Both the position numbers and the translations under genes were made by a program. A stretch of 64,000 bases of DNA from Diorhabda sublineata. Taxonomy: Eukaryota > Arthropoda > Insecta > Coleoptera > Chrysomelidae. Where the stretch lies: positions 34,424,294-34,488,293 of the forward strand of contig NC_079474.1 of assembly GCF_026230105.1 (NCBI RefSeq), in the 5' to 3' direction. The notes below the pieces were generated by a model. The model was not told where the DNA came from, searched no databases, and worked only from the letters and a program-made list of their open reading frames with translations. How positions within the stretch are numbered: the stretch's first letter is position 1; every line of letters begins with the position of its first letter. Below, in pieces: positions 12,483 through 24,829 of the stretch.

Positions 12483-12776
12483 AATAAAACCTCGGAATGT
12501 ATTCTAAATCGTCCTCTACCTACCTTTACTCAAGTGATTAAATCAAAGTAAATTTCTGGGGATATAATCTTTTATATTCGCTGGTAAGTTTGTCAAATAT
12601 CTTTTTAACTTTTATTTTTTATTATACTACTAAAAAAAAATGAGTTTCCTTTTGTTTAAGGCGAATTTTTTATAATAGTTTCCCTGTTAATTCGTCTTTT
12701 CGTATATTTTTGAAACAGAATAAGGCATAAGCTCCTTTTTATTGAAATATTTTCTACCTACTCATTTCTTCTTTAG
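12483..12776. repeat. Dispersed direct repeat, copy 2
   Basis: Second copy of the element at 11460-11742, offset by about 1023 bp in the same orientation. It carries scattered substitutions and small indels, so the duplication is old. No terminal repeats are visible, so I cannot tell a transposon pair from a segmental duplication. Confidence 0.85.
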
Positions 12777-12939
12777 TTGCAAAATAAAAAAAATAATTAA
12801 ATGATGCGATTGGTAGCGCATGTGATTTTTACAAAATTTTCTTTCCTATATACGAAAGGAATAGTTAACTTTATTATAATTGCCTTCAGTTATGTAAAAT
12901 TGCTTTATTTACTAAACGAATCATCGTTAGATAAAGTCC

Positions 12940-13197
12940 TTTTCCTTCAGGACAACATACCTTTCTCATACACAGTAATTTCCAAGACTTCGGTCTACAA
13001 ATCGGTTAACCACCCATCGTATTCGCCTGATTTCGTCCCCCGTCTTGTTTCCTAACCTTCTAGTCGAAATATTTTCATCAGACGAGGAAGTTATCTCATA
13101 TGTAGTCGATTATTTCAAGAAGAAACACGCCAACTCTTAATTAGAAGGATTGAGCATAGCTTTAAAAGGTGTGTTGAGAAATAAAAACAATTACTGA
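12940..13197 (+). pseudogene. Mariner transposase relic (C-terminal third)
   Basis: The + strand reads FLQDNIPFSYTV, then HPSYSPDF, then after a frameshift FSSDEEVISYVVDYFKKK, a stop, and LEGLSIALKGVLRNKNNY ending at TGA. These correspond to the mariner blocks around the second catalytic aspartate (QDNARPH), the HPPYSPDLAPSD signature with the third acidic residue, and the conserved C-terminal tail (FxSDEEVxxxVxxYF...GIxxLxxRWxKC). At least one frameshift and one stop break the frame. No terminal repeats were found nearby. It is a dead fragment. Confidence 0.85.
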
Positions 13198-13199
13198 TT

Positions 13200-14035
13200 C
13201 TGTTTTCATTTCGGAATCTACTCCGAACGGGTGTTTGTTATACCACTCTGATCAGACGTAATAACGTCGAAACGTTCTTCATAGGGAATGTAATTCGATA
13301 TTCGTCGCGGTATTAGCCAGGAAAGTAGTTGTTTTCTCCTTTTAAGAATGGATGAATTTCAAATTATCAAAATTTTAAATATAAGAGGTGGCAAGTAGAT
13401 TTGATTTGATATATAGGATGTACCTCGTATATCCACATATATGTAGTAGGAATTCATGGCTGTGTTGATAATAAAAAGATGAAAAATCACGGTCGCGCAC
13501 ATCTTCATCACCTTAACCACTTTTCCGCCTCCTGCGATTCCGAATAAACACTTGATGACAGACTATTTGCTATGCGTCCCGAGTCAGCGGCCACTAGATG
13601 CATACTTTTTGAAAACGTCGCTCGTTTGTCAAGTTGTCGCTCGTTTGACTGGTCCCTCTTGATCTTCGAAGGGTCGCTAATCTGAATAACGGCTTGCCAA
13701 ACATTCTTGATGTGTCCTGAAGGTCCTCCGAGGATTTTTATTGGAGACTTTTCAAGCTTTATTTTGATGTTCCACGTAAATATTGTTCTTAGACTTGACG
13801 TGATCGTAATTCCGAATTTAGTTTGCGCATCGGATTTTAGTAATAAAAAAACATCAATGTTTCTAAAACAACAAGGAAACGAACTTGATATTTTCAAAAT
13901 ATCTATTGAAAAATTACAAGTAACGTCATTTTAGTACGGAGATAAAATCTACATTAAGGAATGATTCATATCCACATTACCAAGATCCAAGATATCATGG
14001 AGAGGATAATTTATCTGGCGCAATTCAGGAAAGAT
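13200..14035. other. Unassigned stretch with a 129-codon minus-strand frame
   Basis: The minus strand is open from 13897 to 13508. Its C-terminal half, for example DSGRIANSLSSSVYSESQ, looks more protein-like than its lysine- and isoleucine-rich N-terminal half. I cannot assign it. It abuts the mariner relic that starts at about 14040 and may be transposon-derived. Confidence 0.25.
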
Positions 14036-14039
14036 ATTT

Positions 14040-14430
14040 TCTTCAATGCTTTTGCGTGGAATCATCAACTCGCTTCGACTTTTGGCGATGAAGCACCATC
14101 TGGGGCCAGAAAACATCGATGGTGTGCCTAAACTGATATTGCCCACAAAGGTCGTTCGTACACGAAACACTTAGAAGCAAATGGTCGCCCGTCTTTCAGG
14201 AAACTTGACATTTGGCCAGCGTTCCATTAAAGCAACGAAGGTACACCAGTATTTGTTTGCCAGATGTTTTCGAAAAAACCAATCGCAGAAGACGAATCAT
14301 TCTCCACACATCAGTTCAATCAAAAACCTTTTTGAACAGTCAAAGAGTCAAAACTTGGACTTGGTTGCATAGTCGCTTATCTTTCCTCAGCTTTTCCTAT
14401 GGGACTGATTCTACTCTTTACTAAAACAAA
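14040..14430 (+). pseudogene. SETMAR-type mariner transposase relic
   Basis: From about 14058 the + strand reads LASTFGDEAPSGARKHRWC, the N-terminal DNA-binding block (xxLESTFGDEAPSxxTVxRW). After a deletion and stops, at 14172-14420 in shifting frames come SKWSPVFQETWH, VPLKQRR, TSICLPDVFEKTNRRRRIIL and HTSVQSKTFLNSQ, the order found in the catalytic half of irritans/SETMAR-like mariners. The first catalytic aspartate region is absent. The same N-terminal block is the source of the 144-bp satellite at 55.8-59.1 kb. Confidence 0.85.
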
Positions 14431-14506
14431 TTTTGCGTTCTATTCGTGAATCATGTTTAATTTTGACGCATTTTTCAAAACTATATGTTGTTATGAAGTT
14501 TTTGGT

Positions 14507-14689
14507 TTATAAAATTATAAAATAACAAGTCTGTAACATGATCTCTACGTTAACAATCCAATTCACAATTTCCCACTTGCTGCCATCGTCGTCCTCACAC
14601 AATTTCAATTCTCTACGGAGACAGGATTGGAGAAATTCAACTGGAGTTGGATAGAGAGGAGTACGGATATATTTGCGGCGATAGGCCAA
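14507..14689 (-). other. Small coding-like island, unassigned
   Basis: A 60-codon minus-strand frame contains LYPTPVEFLQSCLRRELKLC followed by EDDDGSKWE. It is G+C-richer than its flanks and could be an exon, but no acceptor/donor pair is clearly better than chance and I do not recognise the peptide. Confidence 0.2.
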
Positions 14690-14799
14690 TCAAAAAACAA
14701 ATAAACATCAATAATATTATTTTAGTCAAGTTTCCACTATAACCCCATCAAGATGTTATTTAACTGATGTTAGATGAAGTGGATGGATGGCCAAACTCT

Positions 14800-16635
14800 T
14801 CGTAGGCTTATTTTTGAAATCTTTGTTTTCTGTATCATCTTCAGTTTCTTCGTCCGAAAGCGCTGAAGGAATTGGACTGTGCTGGTAGTGTGGTTGAGGA
14901 TCTTTGAGCTGACCTGGTTATCAGTGGACCAAAACCTTGTTTGGGATTGATACCGAGAGCTTAAATCACAGTGACCTTTGGGTAAGAGATTTCATCGCTT
15001 GAAACTCAAACTTGGAAATTCTGATGGTGTTTTTGCTATAGATGTATGTCTCTAAATAGTTCAATTAAGGCTGAGTGATTAAATGAGATTCAGATGAGTT
15101 GCAAAACAAAGAAATTCTTATTTTTGGGATCATTCTGTTCTATATCATCTTCAGTTTCTTCATCCGAAAGCGCTGAAGGTAGGAAGAAATCGTGTGGTGT
15201 GGTCTTTGAGTTCACCTGGTTATCAGTGGACCAAAACTTTGTTCAATTAAAGATGAGTGGTTAAACGAGGTTCAGATGAGTTGCAAATAAAGGAAATACT
15301 TATTTTTGGTGTCATTGTTTTCTGCATCATCTACAGTTTCTTCCTCTAAAAGCGCTGAAGAATTTGGTCGTGTGGTTGAGGAACTTTGAGCTGACCTGGT
15401 TATCAGTGGACCAAAACCTTGTTTGGGATTGATACCGAGAGCTTAAATCACAGTGACCTTTGGGTAAGAGATTTCATCGCTTGAAACTCAAACTTGGAAA
15501 TCCTGATGGTGTTTTTGCTATAGATGTATGTCTCTAAATAGTTCAATTAAGGCTGAGTGATTAAATGAGATTCAGATGAGTTGCAAAACAAAGAAATTCT
15601 TATTTTTGGGATCATTCTGTTCTATATCATCTTCAGTTTCTTCATCCGAAAGCGCTGAAGGTAGGAAGAAATCGTGTGGTGTGGTCTTTGAGTTCACCTG
15701 GTTATCAGTGGACCAAAACTTTGTTCAATTAAAGATGAGTGGTTAAACGAGGTTCAGATGAGTTGCAAATAAAGGAAATACTTATTTTTGGTGTCATTGT
15801 TTTCTGCATCATCTACAGTTTCTTCCTCTAAAAGCGCTGAAGAATTTGGTCGTGTGGTTGAGGAACTTTGAGCTGACCTGGTTATCAGTGGACCAAAACC
15901 TTGTTTGGGATTGATACCGAGAGCTTAAATCACAGTGACCTTTGGCTAAGAGATTTCATCGCTTGAAACTCAAACTTAGAAGTTCTGATGGTGTTTTTGC
16001 TATAAATGTATGTCTCTTAATAGTTCAATTAGGGCTAATTGGTTAAATGAGATTCAGATGAGTTGCAAAACAAAGAAATTCTTATTTTTGGGATCATTAT
16101 CTTCTGTATCATCTTCAGTTTCTTCATCCGAAAGCGCTGAAGGTAGGAAGAAATCGTGTGGTGTGGTCTTTGAGTTCACCTGGTTATCAGTGGACCAAAA
16201 CTTTGTTCAATTAAAGATGAGTGGTTAAACGAGGTTCAGATGAGTTGCAAATAAAGGAAATACTTATTTTTGGTGTCATTGTTTTCTGCATCATCTACAG
16301 TTTCTTCCTCTAAAAGCGCTGAAGAATTTGGTCGTGTGGTTGAGGAACTTTGAGCTGACCTGGTTATCAGTGGACCAAAACCTTGTTTGGGATTGATACC
16401 GAGAGCTTAAATCACAGTGACCTTTGGCTAAGAGATTTCATCGCTTGAAACTCAAACTTAGAAGTTCTGATGGTGTTTTTGCTATAAATGTATGTCTCTT
16501 AATAGTTCAATTAGGGCTAATTGGTTAAATGAGATTCAGATGAGTTGCAAAACAAAGAAATTCTTATTTTTGGGATCATTATCTTCTGTATCATCTTCAG
16601 TTTCTTCGTCCGAAAGCGCTGAAGGAATTTGTCGA
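14800..16635. repeat. Tandem array, unit about 482 bp, about 3.7 copies
   Basis: The marker TTCATCGCTTGAAACTCAAA recurs at about 14991, 15473, 15955 and 16437 (spacing 482). Each unit is itself composite: the block TCAGTTTCTTC-TC-AAAGCGCTGAAG occurs twice per unit, about 240 bp apart, each time followed by GACC/CACCTGGTTATCAGTGGACC. Copies are nearly identical, so amplification is recent. The 72-codon open frame inside (16010-16228) is a by-product. Confidence 0.95.
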
Positions 16636-16636
16636 G

Positions 16637-16920
16637 TGCAAATTGACTGAAATCACCTACCAAAATTATTCAGTCTTAGGTTCTTCTTCAAATTCGTCCA
16701 GCTTTGGAATAAAGCTCGCACATCATACACAACATACCCAGATGCTGACCAGAAACTTGAACAGCTTAGAGCATAGAAGAAACATCTAAAGATCTAACTC
16801 TGTTTTACTGATACTGCAACTTAGAGCAGTTATTCCAAGATCTACTCCATCATGAATACCAAGTTCGTCTACAGACGTCAATTTATGGAAACTCCTTTCT
16901 TTGGAGAAGTGTTAGCTGTT
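16637..16920. repeat. Segmental duplication, copy 1
   Basis: It starts near AAATTGACTGAAATCACCTA and includes CCAGCTTTGGAATAAAGCTC, GAACAGCTTAGAGCATAGAA and GTTCGTCTACAGACGTCAAT. It matches 17593-17885 in direct orientation. Only the end next to the 482-bp array is shared, so the breakpoint coincides with the array edge. Confidence 0.85.
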
Positions 16921-17592
16921 GAAGATCTTTGAGTTGACTTGGTTATCATTGAACCAAAACCTTGTTATTAAAACAATATTTTAAGCCCATTGTTCATAAA
17001 TTTGGACTAGTGATTTCTTCATTTGAGTTTCTTTCCTTGGTGTAAAAATTCCTATCGAAACCTTCGGGAATATCATCAGTTATCCAAATTTCTCTGCACA
17101 TTAAACATCATTAAACTCTTTCAATTAGAACAATTAGAATACAAACAACTCCATATGGTTATTTTTGTGAAAGTACATTGAGGAACTGGACTAAATTTGA
17201 GTATGCCAAAAGTTATTTGAGCTTGATTACTCGTGTCCGATGAATACCAACAAGACTAGGGATCTACTTGCAAACAGAGACTTCATTACTGAGTTTTTTA
17301 AACTCACCTTATTCACCGTTGGGAGTCACTTGATTGCTGTTTGGGCAGCGAAGTAGATGGAACGTCACATAATCCATATTAATACGGGAGAATCCGCCTA
17401 TAATCCTCGAATTTAAATAATACGCAATGTATATATGAAGTTTGATGAATTCGATGTTTGATAAGATTTCGAAAATATATTATTAATAGCAAAATTTGAC
17501 TTTAGATCTCAGCTACAACTTCGAAAAAATAGTAATATCAAAATTTTTGTATTGATAGTCTTCAGAATTATAATTAACAACTAAACTAACCT
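16921..17592. other. Spacer between duplicated segments
   Basis: It contains a further diverged fragment of the 482-bp array unit near 16930 (GACTTGGTTATCATTGAACC, matching the GACCTGGTTATCAGTGGACC motif). No gene is seen. Confidence 0.4.
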
Positions 17593-17885
17593 CAAAATTG
17601 ACTAAAATCACCTACCAAAATTATTCAGTCTAAGGTTCTTCTTCAAATTGGTCCAGCTTTGGAATAAAGCTCGCACATTTGGAGATCTGCCCCCAAACAT
17701 ACCCAGAAGCTGACCAGAAACTTGAACAGCTTAGAGCATAGAAGAAACATCTAAGGATCTAACTCTGTTTTACTGATACTGCAACCTAGAGCAGTTATTC
17801 CAAGATCGACTCCATCATGAACACCACCAAGTTCGTCTACAGACGTCAATTTATGGAAACTCCTTTCTTTGGAGATGTGTTAGCT
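17593..17885. repeat. Segmental duplication, copy 2
   Basis: Second copy of 16637-16920, about 956 bp downstream, with short indels (for example an extra ACC in the ATGAACACCACCAAGTTCG region). The 83-codon open frame starting at 17817 lies in and just beyond this copy; it has no recognised domain. Confidence 0.85.
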
Positions 17886-18620
17886 TATGGAGTCACTTAC
17901 CAAGGCACCTTTTTCTCAATTTACAGAAGTTTAAGATCAATATCTGTAGCTTCATACAGCAGACACTACTCAAACTACTCGAGTGTATGTTTGCTTTTTA
18001 AAATAACGAATTTAGTTCCGAGAAACACAAAATTAATAAATAATTTTACTAGAACGGATTACTTCTAACTTGTTGAAGTTAAAAACTTGTGTTGTGGAAG
18101 CACCTTTCGTCCATGGAACCTTTTGAGAGACGAGTGATTGAAGTTGCCACCGAATCAACAGATCATCTGATCAGTCTGAGTTTCATGCTGCACCAACTGA
18201 TATAATACTGATTAGTATCCGTGTACGTGATTGCGAAACGATGTTAAGATCAACTGGTTTACAATTTTTGTTTTCTTTTCATGATGTCGTGTTCTGCTTA
18301 TTTCCAAAGATGTTTTATCAATTCTTCTTTTGTCAAGGAGGTCGTTTAAGTATTCCAGATCGATATACAAATATTAATTAAATGTGAAAGCTGGATTCTA
18401 GTTCGCATAATTTCCAAAGCTTTCCACTCCCTGGGATCATGTACTTGTTAATTGCCCCAAGGACCAAAAGTCATTGGGATAATGGACTTCTGTATTAGGC
18501 AGACTTATTAACAGCAGACCTAGAACGTTGACCACGACATTAAGATATTGGTTTTTCCCTTTTGTGAATAATTAATGTGCCCTGGCTACTATTCCGATCA
18601 TGTATTCTTAACAAAAACTA
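17886..18620. other. AT-rich DNA, no gene seen
   Basis: No coding region, repeat or RNA gene can be supported. Confidence 0.4.
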
Positions 18621-21600
18621 GATCTATAGTAAAAAATAAAAATAAATATAACCTAAGGTTATTTTGATTATGATCCATTGCAAAAAGGGTTTTAAATCAT
18701 GATTCTAATGAGTTGTATCAATAATATTACGGGGGTTGTCCAAAAGATTCAAATCTAACTACGAAATAATGTTTTTCAACATAGCTTTCTTTCAAGACTA
18801 TATTTTTTGAGGTTGCAGACAAAAAATCCGTACAAACTTTTTTTTATTTGCGTTGAATAATCACTATAAACGTTCTTCCGACACTACGTGACAGTTTGAC
18901 GTCAAGTATTTTATCGTAGTGACCAAATTTTGATTTTTGTTCCATTTTTTGCTTCTCAGATTATTTGGTTGCTGATTTTCTCGATGTTTCAACTATATCC
19001 TTAAATAAATATAATCTAAGGTTATTTTGATTATGATCCATTGCAAAAAGGGTTTTAAATCATGATTCTACTGAGTTGTATCAATAATATTACGGGGGTT
19101 GTCCAAAAGATTCAAATCTAACTACGAAATAATGTTTTTCAACATAGCTTTCTTTCAAGACTATATTTTTTGAGGTTGCAGACAAAAAATCCGTACAAAC
19201 TTTTTTTAATTTGCGTTGAATAATCACTATAAACGTTCTTCCGACACTACGTGACAGTTTGACGTCAAGTATTTTATCGTAGTGACCAAATTTTGATTTT
19301 TGTTCCATTTTTTGCTTCTCAGATTATTTGGTTGCTGATTTTCTCGATGTTTCAACTATATCCTTAAATAAATATAATCTAAGGTTATTTTGATTATGAT
19401 CCATTGCAAAAAGGGTTTTAAATCATGATTCTACTGAGTTGTATCAATAATATTACGGGGGTTGTCCAAAAGATTCAAATCTAACTACGAAATAATGTTT
19501 TTCAACATAGCTTTCTTTCAAGACTATATTCTTAGGGGTTGTAGACAAAAAATCCGTACAAACTTTTTTTTATTTGCGCTGAATAATCACTATAAACGTT
19601 CTTTCGTCGCTATGTGACAGTTTGACGTCAAGTATTTTATCGTAGTGACCAAATTTTGATTTTGTTCCATTTTTTGCTTCTCAGATTATTTGGTTGCTGA
19701 TTTTCTCGATGTTTCAACTATATCCTTAAATAAATATAATCTAAGGTTATTTTGATTATGATCCATTGCAAAAAGGGTTTTAAATCATGATTCTAATGAG
19801 TTGTATCAATAATATTACGGGGGTTGTCCAAAAGATTCAAATCTAACTACGAAATAATGTTTTTCAACATAGCTTTCTTTCAAGACTATATTCTTAGGGG
19901 TTGTAGACAAAAAATCCGTACAAACTTTTTTAATTTGCGTTGAATAATCACTATAAACGTTCTTCCGACACTACGTGACAGTTTGACGTCAAGTATTTTA
20001 TCGTAGTGACCAAATTTTGATTTTTGTTCCATTTTTTGCTTCTCAGATTATTTGGTTGCTGATTTTCTCGATGTTTCAACTATATCCTTAAATAAATATA
20101 ATCTAAGGTTATTTTGATTATGATCCATTGCAAAAAGGGTTTTAAATCATGATTCTAATGAGTTGTATCAATAATATTACGGGGGTTGTCCAAAAGATTC
20201 AAATCTAACTACGAAATAATGTTTTTCAACATAGCTTTCTTTCAAGACTATATTCTTAGGGGTTGTAGACAAAAAATCCGTACAAACTTTTTTAATTTGC
20301 GTTGAATAATCACTATAAACGTTCTTCCGACACTACGTGACAGTTTGACGTCAAGTATTTTATCGTAGTGACCAAATTTTGATTTTATTCCATTTTTTGC
20401 TTCTCAGATTATTTGGTTGCTGATTTTCTCGATGTTTCAACTATATCCTTAAATAAATATAATCTAAGGTTATTTTGATTATGATCCATTGCAAAAAGGG
20501 TTTTAAATCATGATTCTAATGAGTTGTATCAATAATATTACGGGGGTTGTCCAAAAGATTCAAATCTAACTACGAAATAATGTTTTTCAACATAGCTTTC
20601 TTTCAAGACTATATTCTTAGGGGTTGTAGACAAAAAATCCGTACAAACTTTTTTAATTTGCGTTGAATAATCACTATAAACGTTCTTCCGACACTACGTG
20701 ACAGTTTGACGTCAAGTATTTTATCGTAGTGACCAAATTTTGATTTTTGTTCCATTTTTTGCTTCTCAGATTATTTGGTTGCTGATTTTCTCGATGTTTC
20801 AACTATATCCTTAAATAAATATAATCTAAGGTTATTTTGATTATGATCCATTGCAAAAAGGGTTTTAAATCATGATTCTAATGAGTAGTATCAATAATAT
20901 TACGGGGGTTGTCCAAAAGATTCACGAAATAATGTTTTTCAACATAGCTTTCTTTCAAGACTATATTCTTAGGGGTTGTAGACAAAAAATCCGTACAAAC
21001 TTTTTTTAATTTGCGTTGAATAATCACTATAAACGTTCTTCCGACACTACGTGACAGTTTGACGTCAAGTATTTTATCGTAGTGACCAAATTTTGATTTT
21101 ATTCCATTTTTTGCTTCTCAGATTATTTGGTTGCTGATTTTCTCGATGTTTCAACTATATCCTTAAATAAATATAATCTAAGGTTATTTTGATTATGATC
21201 CATTGCAAAAAGGGTTTTAAATCATGATTCTACTGAGTTGTATCAATAATATTACGGGGGTTGTCCAAAAGATTCAAATCTAACTACGAAATAATGTTTT
21301 TCAACATAGCTTTCTTTCAAGACTATATTCTTAGGGGTTGTAGACAAAAAATCCGTACAAACTTTTTTTTATTTGCGCTGAATAATCACTATAAACGTTC
21401 TTTCGTCGCTATGTGACAGTTTGACGTCAAGTATTTTATCGTAATGCCCAAATTTTGATTTTGTTCCATTTTTTGCATCTCAGATTATTTGGTTGCTGAT
21501 TTTCTCGATGTTTCAACTATATCCTTAAATAAATATAATCTAAGGTTATTTTGATTATGATCCATTGCAAAAAGGGTTTTAAATCATGATTCTAATGAGT

Positions 21601-22610
21601 TGTATCTATAATATTACGGGGGTTGTCCAAAAGATTCAAATCTAACCACGAAATAATGTTTTTCATCATAGCTTTCTTTCAAGACTATATTCTTAGGGGT
21701 TGTAGACAAAAAATCCGTACAAACTTTTTTTTATTTGCGTTGAATAATCACTATAAACGTTCTTCCGACACTACGTGACAGTTTGACGTCAAGTATTTTA
21801 TCGTAGTGACCAAATTTTGATTTTTGTTCCATTTTTTGCTTCTCAGATTATTTGGTTGCTGATTTTCTCGATGTTTCAACTATATCCTTAAATAAATATA
21901 ATCTAAGGTTATTTTGATTATGATCCATTGCAAAAAGGGTTTTAAATCATGATTCTACTGAGTTGTATCAATAATATTACGGGGGTTGTCCAAAAGATTC
22001 AAATCTAACTACGAAATAATGTTTTTCAACATAGCTTTCTTTCAATACTATATTCTTAGGGGTTGTAGACAAAAAATCCGTACAAACTTTTTTAATTTGC
22101 GTTGAATAATCACTATAAACGTTCTTCCGACACTACGTGACAGTTTGACGTCAAGTATTTTATCGTAGTGACCAAATTTTGATTTTTGTTCCATTTTTTG
22201 CTTCTCAGATTATTTGGTTGCTGATTTTCTCGATGTTTCAACTATATCCTTAAATAAATATAATCTAAGGTTATTTTGATTATGATCCATTGCAAAAAGG
22301 GTTTTAAATCATGATTCTACTGAGTTGTATCAATAATATTACGGGGGTTGTCCAAAAGATTCAAATCTAACTACGAAATAATGTTTTTCAACATAGCTTT
22401 CTTTCAATACTATATTCTTAGGGGTTGTAGACAAAACATCCGTACAAACTTTTTTTTATTTGCGCTGAATAATCACTATAAACGTTCTTTCGTCGCTATG
22501 TGACAGTTTGACGTCAAGTATTTTATCGTAATGCCCAAATTTTGATTTTATTCCATTTTTTGCTTCTCAGATTATTTGGTTGCTGATTTTCTCGATGTTT
22601 CAACTACATC
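18620..22610. repeat. 362-bp satellite array, 11 units
   Basis: The marker CTAAGGTTATTTTGATTATG recurs at 18653, 19016, 19379, 19741, 20103, 20464, 20826, 21178, 21540, 21903 and 22265, spacing 361-363 except one 352-bp unit that has lost 10 bp (at about 20923). Two sequence variants alternate: most units carry CTTCCGACACTACGTGAC, but units 3, 8 and 11 carry CTTTCGTCGCTATGTGAC. Each unit contains GGGGGTTGTCCAAAAGATTC, which resembles a DNA-transposon terminus, although no transposase is present. A 72-codon minus-strand frame (19090-19308) within the units is not a supported gene. Confidence 0.97.
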
Positions 22611-24028
22611 CATTTCCTTCAGAATGTTGTTTACATATTTGGAGTTTTCTGCCCAATTTTCGCAAACTATTTCCCAGTTTTTCGTGAGTTGCTCTAACCA
22701 AAACTTCTTTTTTGACAAATTAAAGAAGGAAAGGCACTGATTTACACAGTGATTATAAAAATGAAAAGTTCACTTATCCAGAACTCCTTACAGAATTATC
22801 GTTAATGTTGAAGATGATGACATTCAGGATGGATGAAAAATATTTTAAGGAATTACTATAAATGATTACTCTATTTATAATGAAACAAAATATTTGTGTG
22901 TTAGGAAACATTTTCAAATCTCACATTGAGGAAGCGAAGACGAAGTTGTACGAATTGGACTCCAGCGACATCTCGTCCATTTTACTTTAAACTTAATCGT
23001 GATCACAGAATCGCAATCATTGATTTGGATCGCGTATCGTGTTCTAGATTGTATCGGGATAATGATCATTCAAATTAATATTTCAGTTAGTTTATGGTAA
23101 ACACTTTTTTTCATATTCCAATCTCCGAGTTTTTAACCGCCTCTAAAGCTCGTCGTCAGTCAACACTGATGTAGATGACTATCAAAATTCCGTGTAGTTT
23201 TACAATATTTTTCCTTTAAAAACGGTTGTTCGTAATATTAGACAGAACTTATATAAATATACTTGAAAAGGGTCTTTGTAATATTTTGGAACAGAAAGAG
23301 ATCTTAAATTTCAGGAAGGGTTTAAACTCGTTGTTCTATTTTGATCATTGATAGTAAAGGCTGTTGTACATTATCAAATATAGGTCTTAATATGACCTTG
23401 ATTTGTACATGTATGACATGTATGAGATGCTCAACAAAATCTTACTACAAGAACTGGTAATGGTTTGTAGAAGAAGGTCTAAAACATCTGTACAATGTAC
23501 AAACTTCAAAGCAAAATTTTTCCTAAAGTATTGATACTTGATACAAATTTGAGTGGTAACGAGATTTTCTAGGAGTTCAGTTGATATTTAATATAATAAA
23601 TAAATAATTTCATCAACTTTTCCAACGAATTTCGTAAGGATTTATTATCGCAGATGTGTATTTATTCATTCGACCATTATATATGAGACAGACGCGATTA
23701 TTCACGCTTCGAAGCAATTTTTAATACATCTAGAAAATCAAATGTAAATATTCATAAATTTGAAATTGTTAACGGCGTATGAAATTAAAAACGGCCGAAC
23801 GAAGTACGAGTACAGACAAAAATTAATTAAAACACGTAGAAAGTAAGAGCCGAAGCCCGTTTGTCTACTTTTCGTGATGAATGCTAAATACTCCCATCTC
23901 CGCGAATGAAATCATAGTGCGGTAAAATTGGACTTAACCTGAAAATTAATACCACAATTCTTCTCATATATATATATCTGAAAGAAATTTGGCTTGAACC
24001 TGAGCATCAAGGATTCTTGGCTTCTTAC
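22611..24028. other. AT-rich DNA with one coding-like island
   Basis: The segment 22925-22990 is G+C-rich and open on both strands (see findings). The remainder, including CpG-containing sequence at 23750-23930, shows no supported gene. Confidence 0.35.
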
Positions 24029-24151
24029 CAGGCTTTTTCTGAACCTCCGGGTTGGAAGCACTGAGTGATGGAAGGTTGGAGGTCTTAGGATCCGTGGCAG
24101 TCACCGTAGCATAGTCGGCGTTGCGGCGTTTGAGCCGGACCTTGTTGAAAG
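24029..24151 (-). CDS. Candidate exon, unknown product
   Basis: On the minus strand a frame stays open from about 24180 down to a TGA at 23912-23914. The part 24030-24150 is strikingly G+C-rich for this window. The peptide includes NKVRLKRRNADYATVTATDP and LPSLSASNPEVQKKPGKK, a basic then Ser/Pro-rich composition that I do not recognise. A strong donor GTAAGA follows position 24029, leaving one base of a split codon; a plausible acceptor AG lies at 24153-24152 (TTTCCAAG), giving the start chosen here, or alternatively at 24142-24141. The phase fits the candidate exon at 10546-10733. It may instead be a retrocopy or transposon piece. Confidence 0.35.
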
Positions 24152-24159
24152 CTTGGAAA

Positions 24160-24825
24160 TCGGTAGAAAAGATCCAAACTCAAGTTTTGCATAGGAAAGG
24201 AATCGACCTTAAAAAATGCTTCGTTTGACCTGACTATCAACGAATGTTTTTACTGATATATTATGAGTTTTTTATTTCATTTTGACAGACCAGAAGAGTG
24301 GTAATTAGGAGTACTATTAAATATGATAATTTAATTACGTAATACAGTGTATACAAACTTTTTGATGAAAATATGTAAATAACGTTATGTTTCATTATAT
24401 CAACAAAATAATAGACTTATCTTGGTATATGTTGATTCTTCTTGATTGTTTACTTTTCATATTGTAGTGGTTAATATATGATTATTTCTTAAAATAAAGC
24501 TAATCAGTAAATTCATCAAGAAACTTGAACTTTAGCCCTGTATATTTCTTATAAATTTGAAACTGAAGGAATCCACTATAGAAAATCACTTAGATACTCG
24601 ATTTCTCAATTAATAATAATTTGATATCTCGAATATTTTCGCAAATATTGAATCTTTTTTACAAGCATGTAATTTTTACAAAATTTTTTTGTATGTATAG
24701 TTTTCCAGAAAATCTGATCTTCATGAATTTTCCGAGACACTGATATTTTTTCGACTTTCTTGTATCAAAAAACCCCAAAATCTGAACTAAATTATTGAAA
24801 TCTGGAATTCTGTTTCTGATACGAC
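24160..24825. other. AT-rich DNA, no gene seen
   Basis: No feature is supported between the coding-like island and the start of the 373-bp array. Confidence 0.4.
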
Positions 24826-24829
24826 GATC

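Noticed and set aside
14560..14650. 42-nt microexon between CCAG and GTGAGG on the minus strand
   Set aside because: The phases could fit the candidate gene, but so short a segment with many possible splice sites is not distinguishable from chance.
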